DNA from: a virus
Reading direction: 5' to 3' (one strand)
Length of the DNA stretch: 64,000 nucleotides
IMG/VR virus record: IMGVR_UViG_3300025154_000064
Coordinates: 1 to 64,000 of that record
Part shown: positions 24,290 to 34,700 of the stretch, in pieces
How positions within the stretch are numbered: the first letter of the stretch is position 1
Layout: each line of letters begins with the position of its first letter
Notes under the pieces: generated by a model
Database searches by the model: none
Told to the model about the DNA's origin: nothing
What the model saw: only the letters and a program-made list of their open reading frames with translations
Translations under genes and position numbers: made by a program

Positions 24290-24728
24290 GGTCAATCTTC
24301 GCTATTCCATAAAGAAGTTTTTGGTCCAGGAGATATTCACTGTCCGTGGGAAAGCCGTCACTTTCGATATTACCATGGCTGAGCCGGATCTGAACGACAA
24401 GACGGTTACAGAGTGGATTGTCGTTAAAATCGGCAAGATGTATAGAACGGGAATGTCAGATTTAATGGTCGACTTTATATGTGCCGCCAGAAAGGATTTT
24501 GAGGGCGACAAGCTCGCCGGCTTGTCGGATGTCGTTTTCGATGTGATGACCGACAGTCTACAGCAGGACGGGAAAAGAAGAATACCTTTTTTTAAGCCAA
24601 CACCAACACCGACGCAAATCGGATCGTTGCTGGTTCAGGATTGTAAAGATGGCGGCGAGATGTTCGCGCCTGACAGAACGAAGGTAAAAATAATCAATTG
24701 CAGGCTCAGGTGGGCCGCAAAAGCTTAG
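24270..24728 (+). CDS. putative tail terminator protein, 152 aa
   Basis: It lies directly before the tail tube gene and has the length of tail terminator proteins (gpU class), with alternating strands and helices and a C-terminal CRLRWAAKA strand. Assigned from order and size. Confidence 0.5.
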   Translation: MDQTASEVNLRYSIKKFLVQEIFTVRGKAVTFDITMAEPDLNDKTVTEWIVVKIGKMYRTGMSDLMVDFICAARKDFEGDKLAGLSDVVFDVMTDSLQQDGKRRIPFFKPTPTPTQIGSLLVQDCKDGGEMFAPDRTKVKIINCRLRWAAKA

Positions 24729-24742
24729 AGGAGATTTAGAAA

Positions 24743-25660
24743 ATGACTCATGGTCCGGTAACAAGATACGAAAAAGCATGGGCGCTTGGCCTCATTCAGA
24801 TCCGCGTTGGGAACTCTGCGGACAATATCGCTCAGGTGGATCCGGTTCTTCCGTCAAGCGCCTCTGTCGGCGCCTTGGCCTCAACAAAATTTATGGCGAG
24901 TGCAGAATTTTACAAAAAGAAATCCGGGTTCCCCCTCACCGAAGATGGGTCCGTTCCCCTTTCAGATGCTGCGGCAATCTCTGGTGGCTTCCGAGAAATC
25001 ACGCCTTTCACTATGGCATTGGCTCGTGGCCTTGATCCTTCGGCAGCTCTTGCGGCAACTGCTTCCTACGTTTGTAAAAAATCTACCGCAGGAACCACGG
25101 ACGCTACGAAGGTTATTGATGTATCCGGAACGCCTGTAACGGATGAATACCTGGTAGCCTTTACAGGTGCAACAGCAGGCAGTATTTATGGCCGGAAAGG
25201 TGGTCTCGTTCACACCTTCTCTGCGCTTACTGCTATGACTCAGGCGGGTGGACTGTTCACAATTCCGGCGAGTTTCTTCACAGGCACCTGGGCATCAGGT
25301 GATGTTTACGTTTTCAGGACCACGAAGGCGGCTACTGCCGGCGATGCTTACCCCGGGGATCCTGACGACTGGGAAGTGGATGAGCCTTCCATCGGTTTTG
25401 GTGGTTTGGTGTCGCCGGCAGATCTTCGGATAGAGGGCGTTTATACTTATCCTGACGGCCTAAAGCAAATGGTGTTTGTATTTCCCCGCGGCCAGATCTC
25501 AGCTTCGATCGACGTGGACTTCGCGGAGCAGGACCCTGCAGCGATTCCGGTTCAGTTTGAGTCAAAAACCGCAAGCTCTCAGAATGTTGCTGGCAATGCT
25601 GTGTGGAACAGCATGCCGCTTGGTCACGTTAAATGGGGTGTTGGTATAGCCGCTGCGTAA
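24743..25660 (+). CDS. major tail tube protein with inserted domain, 305 aa
   Basis: Position before the chaperone pair and tape measure defines the tube protein. The C-terminal LRIEGVYTYPDGLKQMVFVF and ISASIDVDFAEQDPAAIPVQFE strands fit tube subunits. A Thr/Ala/Gly-rich segment at about 110-200 (including TGTWASGDVYVFRT) looks like an inserted or surface domain. SD is AGAGGAG. Confidence 0.7.
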   Translation: MTHGPVTRYEKAWALGLIQIRVGNSADNIAQVDPVLPSSASVGALASTKFMASAEFYKKKSGFPLTEDGSVPLSDAAAISGGFREITPFTMALARGLDPSAALAATASYVCKKSTAGTTDATKVIDVSGTPVTDEYLVAFTGATAGSIYGRKGGLVHTFSALTAMTQAGGLFTIPASFFTGTWASGDVYVFRTTKAATAGDAYPGDPDDWEVDEPSIGFGGLVSPADLRIEGVYTYPDGLKQMVFVFPRGQISASIDVDFAEQDPAAIPVQFESKTASSQNVAGNAVWNSMPLGHVKWGVGIAAA

Positions 25661-25669
25661 GGGGGAAAT

Positions 25670-26146
25670 ATGAGTGACCTTGAAAAATTGATTGGGCCAA
25701 AGCCTGAGAAGGTAATAATCGGGATTCGTGAGTTCGAGGAACTTAAGATTTGGCCGCTGTCAATGGCAGACCAGCTGGAAGTCGGTAAGCTTTTTGACGA
25801 AGCTCTTATGGCTATTCTCAATGAAGTCAGCGACAATTTTACTCTGATCGTCACCGTGAAGAAAATCGTCTTCGATAACATTCACATCATTATCCAGAAG
25901 GCGACGGACTTTGACACTGAGGCCAAGGCGAAAAAGGCGCTGGGCAAAATAACAAACGATCAATTCGTTGAGATTTGCGAAAAGATTTACAAGATGAATT
26001 TTGAGAAAATCTCAAAAAACGTGTTGAGCCTCCTCGGAAGGGTGAACTTATTGGATACGGGGAGGCCATCACCTACGTCGTTGAACGATACCCAAGATAC
26101 GGAATCGAGCACTTCACAAAACTCGGTTACCGAGAAGGTGGCTTAA
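25670..26146 (+). CDS. tail assembly chaperone, short form (gpG-like), 158 aa
   Basis: An acidic, helical protein directly between tube and tape measure genes, as for lambda gpG. A slippery heptamer A AAA AAC lies at 26014-26020 in the correct phase, with a possible downstream stem (26028-26033 with 26061-26066). Most ribosomes would finish this 158-residue product. Confidence 0.75.
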   Translation: MSDLEKLIGPKPEKVIIGIREFEELKIWPLSMADQLEVGKLFDEALMAILNEVSDNFTLIVTVKKIVFDNIHIIIQKATDFDTEAKAKKALGKITNDQFVEICEKIYKMNFEKISKNVLSLLGRVNLLDTGRPSPTSLNDTQDTESSTSQNSVTEKVA

Positions 26147-26394
26147 CGCTCGATCAAATGTCGGTCCTGTTCAACCATGCACAGGACCGACAGTCAAAAG
26201 AAATTAGGCTTATGGCCGAAATTCATGGCGTGAAATTTAAGTCCAGCAGTGGTGCAGCATCCAGCACAAAGACAGAGGTTTTCGAATACAACGGTGATCC
26301 TGAATCGGTAAAGCACCTGTCGGAAGAGCAACGCAAAGCGATGACAGACCGGCTACTCGGAAAACACACAAAGGCGTTTAAGAAACATGGGTGA
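26020..26394 (+). CDS. tail assembly chaperone, -1 frameshift extension (gpGT-like)
   Basis: The -1 frame is open from 26020 to the TGA at 26394. It encodes a coherent protein that begins well before any ATG (RKGELIGYGEAITYVV, YGIEHFTKLGYREGG), followed by LTLDQMSVLFNHAQDRQ. The fusion with 25670-26019 gives about 241 residues. As in lambda G/GT, the long form would recruit the tail tube and tape measure. It ends by overlapping the tape-measure ATG at 26387. Confidence 0.75.
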   Translation, partial: RVEPPRKGELIGYGEAITYVVERYPRYGIEHFTKLGYREGGLTLDQMSVLFNHAQDRQSKEIRLMAEIHGVKFKSSSGAASSTKTEVFEYNGDPESVKHLSEEQRKAMTDRLLGKHTKAFKKHG

Positions 26395-29300
26395 TAAAGT
26401 ACAAGAACTCGGCACTCGCTTTACCGGAGATATTAAAGACATATCTGAGAAGGTTAGACAGCTCATGGCGCTGCTCAACCAGCTCGATACGTACAGCCGG
26501 ACTTCTTCGAGCATCCTTGGCCAGGTTACCCAAAAAGCTATCGCACTTAACGGTGCGATAGCGAAAACGCCTGTTGCCAAAAACTTCGCGCAGAACAAGG
26601 TGATGCTTTCTGAGTTCCAGCTTGCCTTGGGCGGTGCCACAAACGAGTCCAAGAAGTTTCAGGCTGCGCTTACCACCCTCGGAGAAGGCAAAACCGGAAT
26701 TGCGCTGAAAACCATTAAGTCGCAGTTAGAGCAAGTCGAAAGGGCTATTGTTAAAACGGCCCAAAAAATGAAAATGCTCGGCCAGGATGGTGAGAAGTTC
26801 TTTAACGAAACAGACCGCATAAAGGCTTTCAACGACGCTCTGGCCGGCAAAACCCGGGCAACTGCGACAACCACCCGAACACCAGTCGAACCGAAGGCAC
26901 CTTCAGGCTTTCTTGACCAGATCAAAAATGCCGCAAGGGTGACACTTGCTTATGGTCTTGTTGGCTCTGCTATTGGCTCGGTAGCTATGGCTGCCAAGGC
27001 TGGTGTCGGGAATATCGTTGAGTTTGACCAGGCGCTACATAACCTTCAAGCCATTACCGAAGCGACCAACGACGAGACATCGGTGATGGGTAACCGAATC
27101 AAGCAGATCGCATCTGATACCAAATATACAGCACAACAGGTTTCAGATGGAATGACACTTCTTGGCCAGGCCGGCCTTGACGCCGCTCAGGCGACCGCTG
27201 TCATCGGCCCGGCCGCTACGTTGGCGACCGGTACCCTCAGCAAAATGGAAGAGACTGTTGATCTCCTGAGCACCACGTTGGTGGCTTTCAAGATGGATGC
27301 GGCAGAGGCTGGCCGGGTGACTGACGTCATGGCCGCAGCAGTTAATAAGTCGAAGCTTACGATTGAACAGCTCCGGACGGTTTTCAACTATGTTGGTTCT
27401 TCGGCGCACATGATTGGAATGTCTATTGAAGAACTGGCTGCATCCACGATGGTTCTTGCAAATACCGGTCTGAGAGCGTCAACAATCGGTACCGGATTGC
27501 GGCAGGTTCTTGCGAAGCTTCTATCCCCAAGTGAAAAATTAAGAGAATCGTTTGAGGCCCATAGCATATCTCTTGATGCTGTGAATCCAAAGGTCGTTGG
27601 TTTCCAACAAGCCATGAAGAACATGATCCCTATCCTGTGGGATGTAAAGAAAAATACTGTCGATATGTCTAAGGCCTATGAGCTGTTTGAGCTTCGTGGT
27701 GCCCAGGCAGCGGCCGTCCTTGTGGAATCGTTTGCCGGCGGACGATTTAAGCAGGCGTTTGAAGATACTTTAGAGATCGGATCAGCAGCAGAGATGGCAG
27801 CTAAGCAGTCTGAAGGACTTGGCGTCATGTGGGACAACCTTGTTGCGAAGGCTGGCGTGCTGGCTATCGCTTTGGGGGATCTTGGTGTTGTCGGTGCGAT
27901 GAAAGGCGTTATAAGTGTAGCAGGCCTGCTTACAGATGTTATGACAGATATGGCGAGTGTGACCGCCGATGCTTTTGACTCGCTCTTTAATTCTACTGAA
28001 AGGCAAAAGAGGCTTGCAGGAGAGCAGGTAGTAGAAAACAAGGCCGTTGTTGGGTCTCTCAAAGTTTATATCGAAGCGCTGAAGGTAACACAGAAAGAGG
28101 TCGGGACAAACAATCAGGTTTCGACTGCTCATTTGTCTATTCTGAAGAGGCTTAAGGCTGATCATCCAGAGCTGGCCGACAAGATTGATTTAACAAAGGT
28201 TTCATTTAACAGTCTTGGAACTGTCATCGCGTCAGTAAACAGGCTGATGGATGAGCACAACCAAAAGACAATGGAAGGCCGGCTCAAGAAAATATCTCTC
28301 GCAGAGTCTGCGAGAGCAGAGCTTGATAATTTAAAGGCTGAGGCAGAAAAGACGAAGGCAACTATTGCAGCGTTAAAACCTGTTTCATCTGCAAAAGGCC
28401 AGGGCCAAAACGAAATAAATAAGTCGCGAGAGATGGACATAAAATATCTTGAAGCGCACCTAAAAGATATAGAAGACAAGATAAAGCTGTCAACAAAATC
28501 AATTGATGAAACCGTTTCAGAGTGGTCTGCGGAAATAGCAAACGCACTTAAAGGGTCAGAATCGCCATCAATGGATATAGTCGATACCATGATAGGCAAC
28601 ATGATTCGACTCGGTAAAGTTTCAGAGGAAACTGGAAAAAAGATTCGTGAAAATGTCACAGCGAAACTCAAAGCTGTGGCGGTTGACCTCGACACCAGCA
28701 AGTTCACCACCAGAATAAAAACCATGGGGAAAGACTTCGACGCCGTCTTTAAAACGCTTGACCCGAGCAAGAAGCTCGATTTCGTCGAAAAGTTTGGTGC
28801 TCTGGAAAAGAAAATAGCCAATATCAGAAAAACTTATGCGAACACGGACATCCCGGGAGAGGACGTAGAAGCTGACATAGCCGCCAAGAAGAAAGCTTTT
28901 CTTGAAGAATACCTCAAGAAAGAAGCCGATTCCAGTCAAAAGGTGGTGGACAACGCCAGCCAGGAAGCGCAGAAGCGAATCCAGATCCAGGAATACTATT
29001 ATGCAACGGTCGCAAGGCTAACATCAGATGAGCATGAAAAGCTTGAGCAAGAGCGTTTGAAGGAAAGCGAGTCGATCAAGAAGCAGTACGAAGAGGCCAT
29101 CGCCATGGCCAATAAGACCGGTGAAGACAAAGCCGCTATCAAGGCAAAATATGATAACCTTCAAGATCAAAATACCAAATTCTATACGCAGAAAGGTTAC
29201 GACCTTGATCAGAAAAAATCGCTTGAATTGTTGGATATTGAGATCATCAAGAGGAAGCAACTCGCGGAACAGAAAAAACGTGACACCTTAGACGACTCTG

Positions 29301-30259
29301 GCGGATTGGCCACTATTAAAGCGAACGAAGCGAAGGTGACGATTGAGAGCCTTGAACAGGAAATGCGTATCCGGAAGGACTTCCGGGATAAGACCATCGC
29401 TAATTACAAGGAAGGTTCGAATGATGCCATCGCAGCTGAGAAGGCCTATCAGGCAGCCGTTCTTAAGGTTGGCGAGGCTATCACGGATGAGGATGAGCGC
29501 CAACATGCGCTAAGGGTGCAGCAGACCGTAAAAGAGCTTAAAATGAAGCTGAAGATGGTGCAGGAATACTCGGTTGAATATTACCGGATCATGGAGGAGC
29601 TTCGTAAGCTTGATGAGATAGAGCCGATATCGGATGAAGAACGCCTCGCCGGATCGCTTGACTGGGTGGATGGCATTAGGCTCGGGTTGATCCGTTCCGC
29701 AAAAGAGCAGAAAACCCAAGCGCAACACATTGCTGATATCTGGCAGAACGCAACGAATGCGATAGGCGATGGATTCGGGACGCTTTTTGAGGATGTTCTG
29801 GTTGGGAAGGTTAAGAGCGCCGGTGACTATATCGTCAGCTTTTTAAGCTCTGTGGCCAAGTCGGTCAACAACGTTCTGGCCAACGCTATTGGTCAGGGGA
29901 TAGCGACTACCATAGGCGGGATGTTTTCTGGCGGAAGTGCCGGCCAGAGCCCTTATGACTCTGGGATAGCCATGGCGCAGGGTGGATGGATAACCGAGCC
30001 AATCGTCGGCCGCGGTATCAACACCGGCAAGAGGTATACTCTCGGAGAGCGCGGCCCAGAGCTGGTCACGCCAGCCGGCCAAGTGCGGCCGGATTCATTC
30101 CCGCCGAGTGTTTCAGTCATAATAAACAATAACACAGGATCAAACATGAAAAGCCAGCAATCAAATGCCAGGTTTGATGGTCAACAGTGGGTTGTAACAA
30201 CGCTGATTGATGCTATAGATCGAAATGTTAACGGCATAAGAGGCATGCTTGGCGGATAA
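26387..30259 (+). CDS. tail tape measure protein, 1290 aa
   Basis: Length sets tail length. Residues about 175-520 are the conserved tape-measure core (VEFDQALHNLQAITEATND, TAQQVSDGMTLLGQAGLD, AVNKSKLTIEQLRTVFNYVG, ASTIGTGLRQVLAKLLSP, FELRGAQAAAVL). Long helical and coiled segments follow. The C-terminus holds GGWITEPIVGRGINTG and LGERGPELVTPAG, typical for this family. A hydrophobic helix near 490-515 may help DNA pass the inner membrane. Confidence 0.9.
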   Translation: MGDKVQELGTRFTGDIKDISEKVRQLMALLNQLDTYSRTSSSILGQVTQKAIALNGAIAKTPVAKNFAQNKVMLSEFQLALGGATNESKKFQAALTTLGEGKTGIALKTIKSQLEQVERAIVKTAQKMKMLGQDGEKFFNETDRIKAFNDALAGKTRATATTTRTPVEPKAPSGFLDQIKNAARVTLAYGLVGSAIGSVAMAAKAGVGNIVEFDQALHNLQAITEATNDETSVMGNRIKQIASDTKYTAQQVSDGMTLLGQAGLDAAQATAVIGPAATLATGTLSKMEETVDLLSTTLVAFKMDAAEAGRVTDVMAAAVNKSKLTIEQLRTVFNYVGSSAHMIGMSIEELAASTMVLANTGLRASTIGTGLRQVLAKLLSPSEKLRESFEAHSISLDAVNPKVVGFQQAMKNMIPILWDVKKNTVDMSKAYELFELRGAQAAAVLVESFAGGRFKQAFEDTLEIGSAAEMAAKQSEGLGVMWDNLVAKAGVLAIALGDLGVVGAMKGVISVAGLLTDVMTDMASVTADAFDSLFNSTERQKRLAGEQVVENKAVVGSLKVYIEALKVTQKEVGTNNQVSTAHLSILKRLKADHPELADKIDLTKVSFNSLGTVIASVNRLMDEHNQKTMEGRLKKISLAESARAELDNLKAEAEKTKATIAALKPVSSAKGQGQNEINKSREMDIKYLEAHLKDIEDKIKLSTKSIDETVSEWSAEIANALKGSESPSMDIVDTMIGNMIRLGKVSEETGKKIRENVTAKLKAVAVDLDTSKFTTRIKTMGKDFDAVFKTLDPSKKLDFVEKFGALEKKIANIRKTYANTDIPGEDVEADIAAKKKAFLEEYLKKEADSSQKVVDNASQEAQKRIQIQEYYYATVARLTSDEHEKLEQERLKESESIKKQYEEAIAMANKTGEDKAAIKAKYDNLQDQNTKFYTQKGYDLDQKKSLELLDIEIIKRKQLAEQKKRDTLDDSGGLATIKANEAKVTIESLEQEMRIRKDFRDKTIANYKEGSNDAIAAEKAYQAAVLKVGEAITDEDERQHALRVQQTVKELKMKLKMVQEYSVEYYRIMEELRKLDEIEPISDEERLAGSLDWVDGIRLGLIRSAKEQKTQAQHIADIWQNATNAIGDGFGTLFEDVLVGKVKSAGDYIVSFLSSVAKSVNNVLANAIGQGIATTIGGMFSGGSAGQSPYDSGIAMAQGGWITEPIVGRGINTGKRYTLGERGPELVTPAGQVRPDSFPPSVSVIINNNTGSNMKSQQSNARFDGQQWVVTTLIDAIDRNVNGIRGMLGG

Positions 30260-30293
30260 AAAGTGTTGCAAAATTCAAAAATAAATTATATGC

Positions 30294-30400
30294 AGGACAA
30301 AATTGAATTAAGTTTGTCCTGGCTGGCCACCTTGGACAAAAAAAATAGGGTATGATCGGGGTATCCATTTACTGATCATACCTTTTTTTTGTCCAAGGTG
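30294..30400 (+). promoter_or_regulatory. leader with alternative hairpins before the tail-tip genes
   Basis: AGGACAAA (30294-30301) pairs with TTTGTCCT (30313-30320). A second, long stem joins CACCTTGGACAAAAAAAA (30328-30345) and GGTATGATC (30349-30357) with GATCATACC (30374-30382) and 30383-30400, leaving a TAG bulge. The inner part plus T8 is an intrinsic terminator; the outer 3' arm contains AAGGTG, the SD of the next gene. 30313-30319 can also pair with 30334-30340, so the two folds can exclude each other. Confidence 0.75.
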
Positions 30401-30404
30401 ACTT

Positions 30405-30752
30405 ATGGCAGATGTAAATTGGCCCACCATAGAAGCACCCCATCCGGATCTCTTTTCCCAGAAGCTTATTAAACCAAAGCACAAGACCGAGACCAGCAAT
30501 GGCCGGCTGATTACCCGGGCCAAGTTCACTGGCTTCCGGTGGGAGTTTACTTTGGGTTGGGATATGATTTCAGACAGCGATTACGAAGACCTTTATGAGT
30601 TCTTTGATTCAATGGGTGGTGGCGTATTTAATTGGACACACATCAAAACCGGTGTGGTTTATGAATGTGTCTTCCTTGACGACGAAATGCCGGAGGCCAA
30701 ACCTTTTCATCTGCATTGGGAACTCAAAGGTCTAAGGATAGGTGAAAGATAA
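30405..30752 (+). CDS. minor tail protein (gpM-like), 115 aa
   Basis: Order directly after the tape measure, and WEFTLGWDMISDSDYEDLYEFF with HLHWELKGLRIGER, fit small phage minor tail proteins. Its SD (AAGGTG) lies in the 3' arm of a long hairpin, so expression may depend on RNA refolding or readthrough. Confidence 0.6.
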   Translation: MADVNWPTIEAPHPDLFSQKLIKPKHKTETSNGRLITRAKFTGFRWEFTLGWDMISDSDYEDLYEFFDSMGGGVFNWTHIKTGVVYECVFLDDEMPEAKPFHLHWELKGLRIGER

Positions 30753-31394
30753 ATGCTTCCTCTCGGAACGAATTACCTTAAGGCCAAGAACAAGTTGTCG
30801 GATGACAACGCCTGGATTGTTCTGCTTCAGATTGATTTTGAAGATGAGACCTTGAGGCTATGCGCGAACAATCAGGATATCATATGGAACGGTGAAGAGT
30901 GGATCGCGTTCCCCTTCTCTCTTGACGTTATCAAAGATGCCACCAAGGATGAAGTCCCAAAGGTGGTCGTTAGGGTCGCCAACGTAAACCAGGCAGTCCA
31001 ATACCATGTTGAACAGTATGCCGGCGGTGTCGGATCAGATGTGACCGTCCGGGTGATCTACACCGGTGACCTTGATGAGGTCGTGAAGATACCGACGTTT
31101 AAATTCAAGGTTTCTGGGTGCCGGTGTGACGCCGTTTGGGCCACTTTTGAGTTGGGAGCCTCCTCTCCCTACTTGAGTCCTGATCCAAGGGATCGTATCC
31201 TGAAGAACTTTTGCCGGTTTCGGTTCCCGCATAGTTCAGACCCGCGGTGCCCTTATACAGGGACCGTATACACCTCGTGCAATAAAACCCTGTCTGATTG
31301 CAAACTCAGAAACGATGATGCGCTAACTGATAAACAGGATTCAAAATACTACGGCGGGTTCCCGTCGATGGGGTCCTATGCCATCTACCTTTGA
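30753..31394 (+). CDS. minor tail protein (gpL-like, Cys-rich C-terminus), 213 aa
   Basis: The N-terminal half is a beta domain ending in TFKFKVSGCRCDAVWATFELG. The C-terminal part has the conserved layout NFCRFRFPHSS...RCPYTG...SCNKTLSDCKLRN followed by a GGFPSMG turn. Lambda gpL carries four Cys that bind an iron-sulfur cluster in the tail tip; the same kind of Cys set is present here. It abuts the previous gene. Confidence 0.75.
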   Translation: MLPLGTNYLKAKNKLSDDNAWIVLLQIDFEDETLRLCANNQDIIWNGEEWIAFPFSLDVIKDATKDEVPKVVVRVANVNQAVQYHVEQYAGGVGSDVTVRVIYTGDLDEVVKIPTFKFKVSGCRCDAVWATFELGASSPYLSPDPRDRILKNFCRFRFPHSSDPRCPYTGTVYTSCNKTLSDCKLRNDDALTDKQDSKYYGGFPSMGSYAIYL

Positions 31395-31779
31395 TCATAG
31401 CAAATTCATTTTGGTTCCTTTTAAGCCTGGTGGCCGGGACTTTTCCGGCGCCGATTGCTGGGGTCTGGCCATGCTGGTCTACAAGGATTTTGGCATCGAC
31501 CTTCCGGATTTCAGAATCGCTTGCGAGGAAAGTCTCAAAATTGATTTCGCTGTTTCAGAGCAGAGGAAGACCTGGGCCCGGCTGGCAGAACCGGTGGCGC
31601 CGTGCGTTGTGGTGATCCGGATGAGCAACAAGTACCCTCGGGTGTGCAATCACCTGGGGGTTTATGTCGGCGCCGGCAAGTTTGTCCATACATTAAAAAA
31701 GCAGGGGTCTTCGGTTGTACGTATAGACCATCCCTATTTTAGCCAGAAGATTGAAGGGTATTATGAATTTCGAAAATGA
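31378..31779 (+). CDS. NlpC/P60-type tail peptidase (gpK-like), 133 aa
   Basis: The catalytic Cys lies in SGADCWGLAMLVYKDFG (Cys about 27) and the His in CNHLGVYVGAGKFVH (His about 91). These are hallmarks of NlpC/P60 hydrolases, which cut peptidoglycan peptides during DNA entry. It is short and lacks the JAB domain of lambda gpK. It overlaps both neighbours. Confidence 0.8.
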   Translation: MPSTFDHSKFILVPFKPGGRDFSGADCWGLAMLVYKDFGIDLPDFRIACEESLKIDFAVSEQRKTWARLAEPVAPCVVVIRMSNKYPRVCNHLGVYVGAGKFVHTLKKQGSSVVRIDHPYFSQKIEGYYEFRK

Positions 31780-34700
31780 AGTCCTTGTGACATTTGTCCG
31801 TAACCCGTGGGAACCCTACACCTCAAGGGTTGTATCCGCCGTCCCGTTTGTCCCCGGGAAATCCATAATGGATTATTCCGTTGATGCCGGTGAAGTTCCG
31901 GTTGGATATGAGATCGTTGCCAGCCTGAATGGAAAGGTTGTCGATGACGTCGAACAAGTGGTCTTGTGCCCGGGGTGCGGGATTGTCTTTTGCGCTATTC
32001 CAATGGGTGGGGATTCCGGGAAGCAGATTCTGAGGATTGTCGCAGCTATTGTTGTTACGGTTATTGCTTATGTTTATGGCGGTCCACTTGGTGGTGCTGT
32101 CGGAAACGCTTTCGGTGCAACATGGTCGGCTGGAACGGCTGCTATTGTCGGTGGATCGATGATTGCTGTAGCCGGCGGAATCCTTATAAATGTAGCGCTT
32201 CCAATGCAATCAGGCAAGGTCTCAGGCCTTCTTGACGGCGACTGGGCCAAATCAAACAACTATGGCTGGTCAAACCCGACAAATGCGCTTGAAGAGGGTG
32301 TTGTTCTTCCCAGCCTGATCGGGACCCGCCGGTTCGCGCCGCCGCTTTTACGGTGGTACCGGTACATGGCTGAGGATGAATTCTCACAGCAACGGATTCG
32401 GCTGCAGTATGCTCTCGCAGACGACTTATTAAAGCCCATAACAGAAGAAGATATTTTTATAAATGGTGACCCCATTATATCTTTTTACTCTAAGGATTAT
32501 GTCGTTGATGCTGTCGAAGATACAGAATATTCCATAATCGTAACACTCCCAGAGAACAAAACTGTCATATTGAATTGGGGCGATGGTTCGCCAGAGGTGA
32601 CGCTTGATGAGCCGATGCAAAGCGTCTCTGTTTTGCATACCTACGCTTCAACAGACACTTTTATTCTAACCATATCTGGTAATTATAAAGATATGGAAAT
32701 AGACACAAACACCCTTCCGGTTACCGAAGAAAAACAATCTACAGCGGCATTTCACCAGACTCTTGGCGATGATTCCGAAACATACTCTTGCCCCTGGTTC
32801 AATGACTCAATCGTTGAAAATGCTTTCCCTGCTGTTGAAATCAAAGATTCCACAAGGTCTTTCGAGGCAAAATATAAATTTTCAGGTGGCTCAAGAGTTC
32901 TTTATAACTTCGTTGTCACGCGAACCACTGGCCAGCCATCAACAATGTTGTTCTTAGAATTCTTTTTCGGAAAAGGACTTTACAGCATTGTCGATGATAC
33001 CACTCACCGAGGGTACACAGCTGATTGGCGAGACATGGGTACCAGGACTAAAAAGGTGCCGTGCTATGATTATTTTATTAAAGTCAGGTACAGGAAGGTC
33101 GGAACTGAACCATGGACAACTATTGATCTACCCAAAGTTGCTCCGCCAACAACCTTTGAGACGCCATTCAGGGTCGCATATTCAATTACCGATTTAGAGC
33201 TGTCAAATTATGAAATCCAATATATGGGGGACTATTTAGACATAGATGAACGGGCTTATGGCTCTATTATATTGGAAAAACTTTGTGGTTATACAAGCAT
33301 TACGGGCGCTCAAACCTTTTCTACGAACGGTTCTGATGTAACCAAGGTAGGCCTCGGTCTCATAATGCCAAATGGTATTTATCATCTCAAGACGGATGGC
33401 ACTAAAGAGAATCATTCCATAACGGTAAACGTAGATGCCAGGGCATATGGAACGACACCTTGGCTTTACAGTAAAACAAAAACCTTTAGTGATGCAACAG
33501 CCAGCGCTCTCAGGGCGATCGTTGTTTTCGAGAACTTGCCTCCAGACAAGTATGAATTAAGAGCTTACATAAGCGGCGTTGTCGAAGAAGATATCCAATA
33601 TGTAGCGATGCTTTATGCCGAATTTCTTCAAGAGGGAACGAACGACATAATGATTCACCGTGGTGTATCGGTCCTTTCTCTCGAATTTTTGGCCACCGAA
33701 AAGCTCAATTCGATGCCCCTCGTTGAGGTCAAGGCCACTTGCGATGATTATGTAGAAAACCGGCTTTCAACCAATCCGGCCTGGGCGGCGTATTACCGGC
33801 TGATTGATAAACATGGTGTCATGGCGGAAGATATCCTCTTTGACGAATTCGAATCGTGGGCCGAAACTTGCGACGCCGAAGGATATAAAATAGGTCTTTA
33901 TCTTGATACCCAGTTTAACCTTCATGACGTTCTTGGCCAAATCGGTATGGCTGGCAAGGCGTCGGTAATCCGCCGCGGCACGAAATGGGGGGTTATTCAG
34001 GATGCTGTCGCTACGCCTGTTCAGATGTTTTCAATGGAAAACATCACCATGGACTCTTTCGAGGAAACCTTTCTTAGCGCAGACGAAAAAGCGAATACAA
34101 TCCTTGCGTGGTATTTTGATGAGGAAAACGATTATAGAAGAACATCCATTGAGGTTAGGGACCCAAGCGTCAATAGTTTAGATGCGATCAAGAAGGTTGA
34201 GGTGTCCCTGTATGGCGTTACCAACAAGGCTCAGGCTGTAAAGATAGCCGTTTCACTCTTGAATCATACTCGGCTGGTGAATCGCACGGTGTCTTGGCTT
34301 GCAGATGTGGACGCGATAGCCTGCCAGGTCGGTGACGTTGTTTACTTCCAGCATGAGGTCCCCATGTGGGGGCACGCCGCCGGACGTGTTGTCTCTTCAA
34401 CGCTAAATTCTGTCACGATAGACAGGCCTTCTGATTATTCCGGTGAAATCGATGGCGTTTCGATATCGACCTTTACTTTCAAGATTTTTGTTCGGCACCA
34501 GGAACCCAATACCAGTGGCGAATATGATTCTATCGAGATTTTCAATATCGTAAACCCATACCCTAACGATGATGTCGTAACATATACCCTGCAAAGTCCC
34601 GCTGTTTGGTCGAGGCTTCCTGAAAAAGACAGCATCGTTTCCATTGGTCGCATCACCGGGACAGAGCAGAGCACCGGGAATATCAGGACCAGTGTTAAAA

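Noticed and set aside
28162-28821. 219-codon minus-strand frame inside the tape measure gene
   Set aside because: Antisense to a clear tape measure gene; Ser/Phe-rich composition is the usual shadow of Lys/Glu-rich coding sequence.
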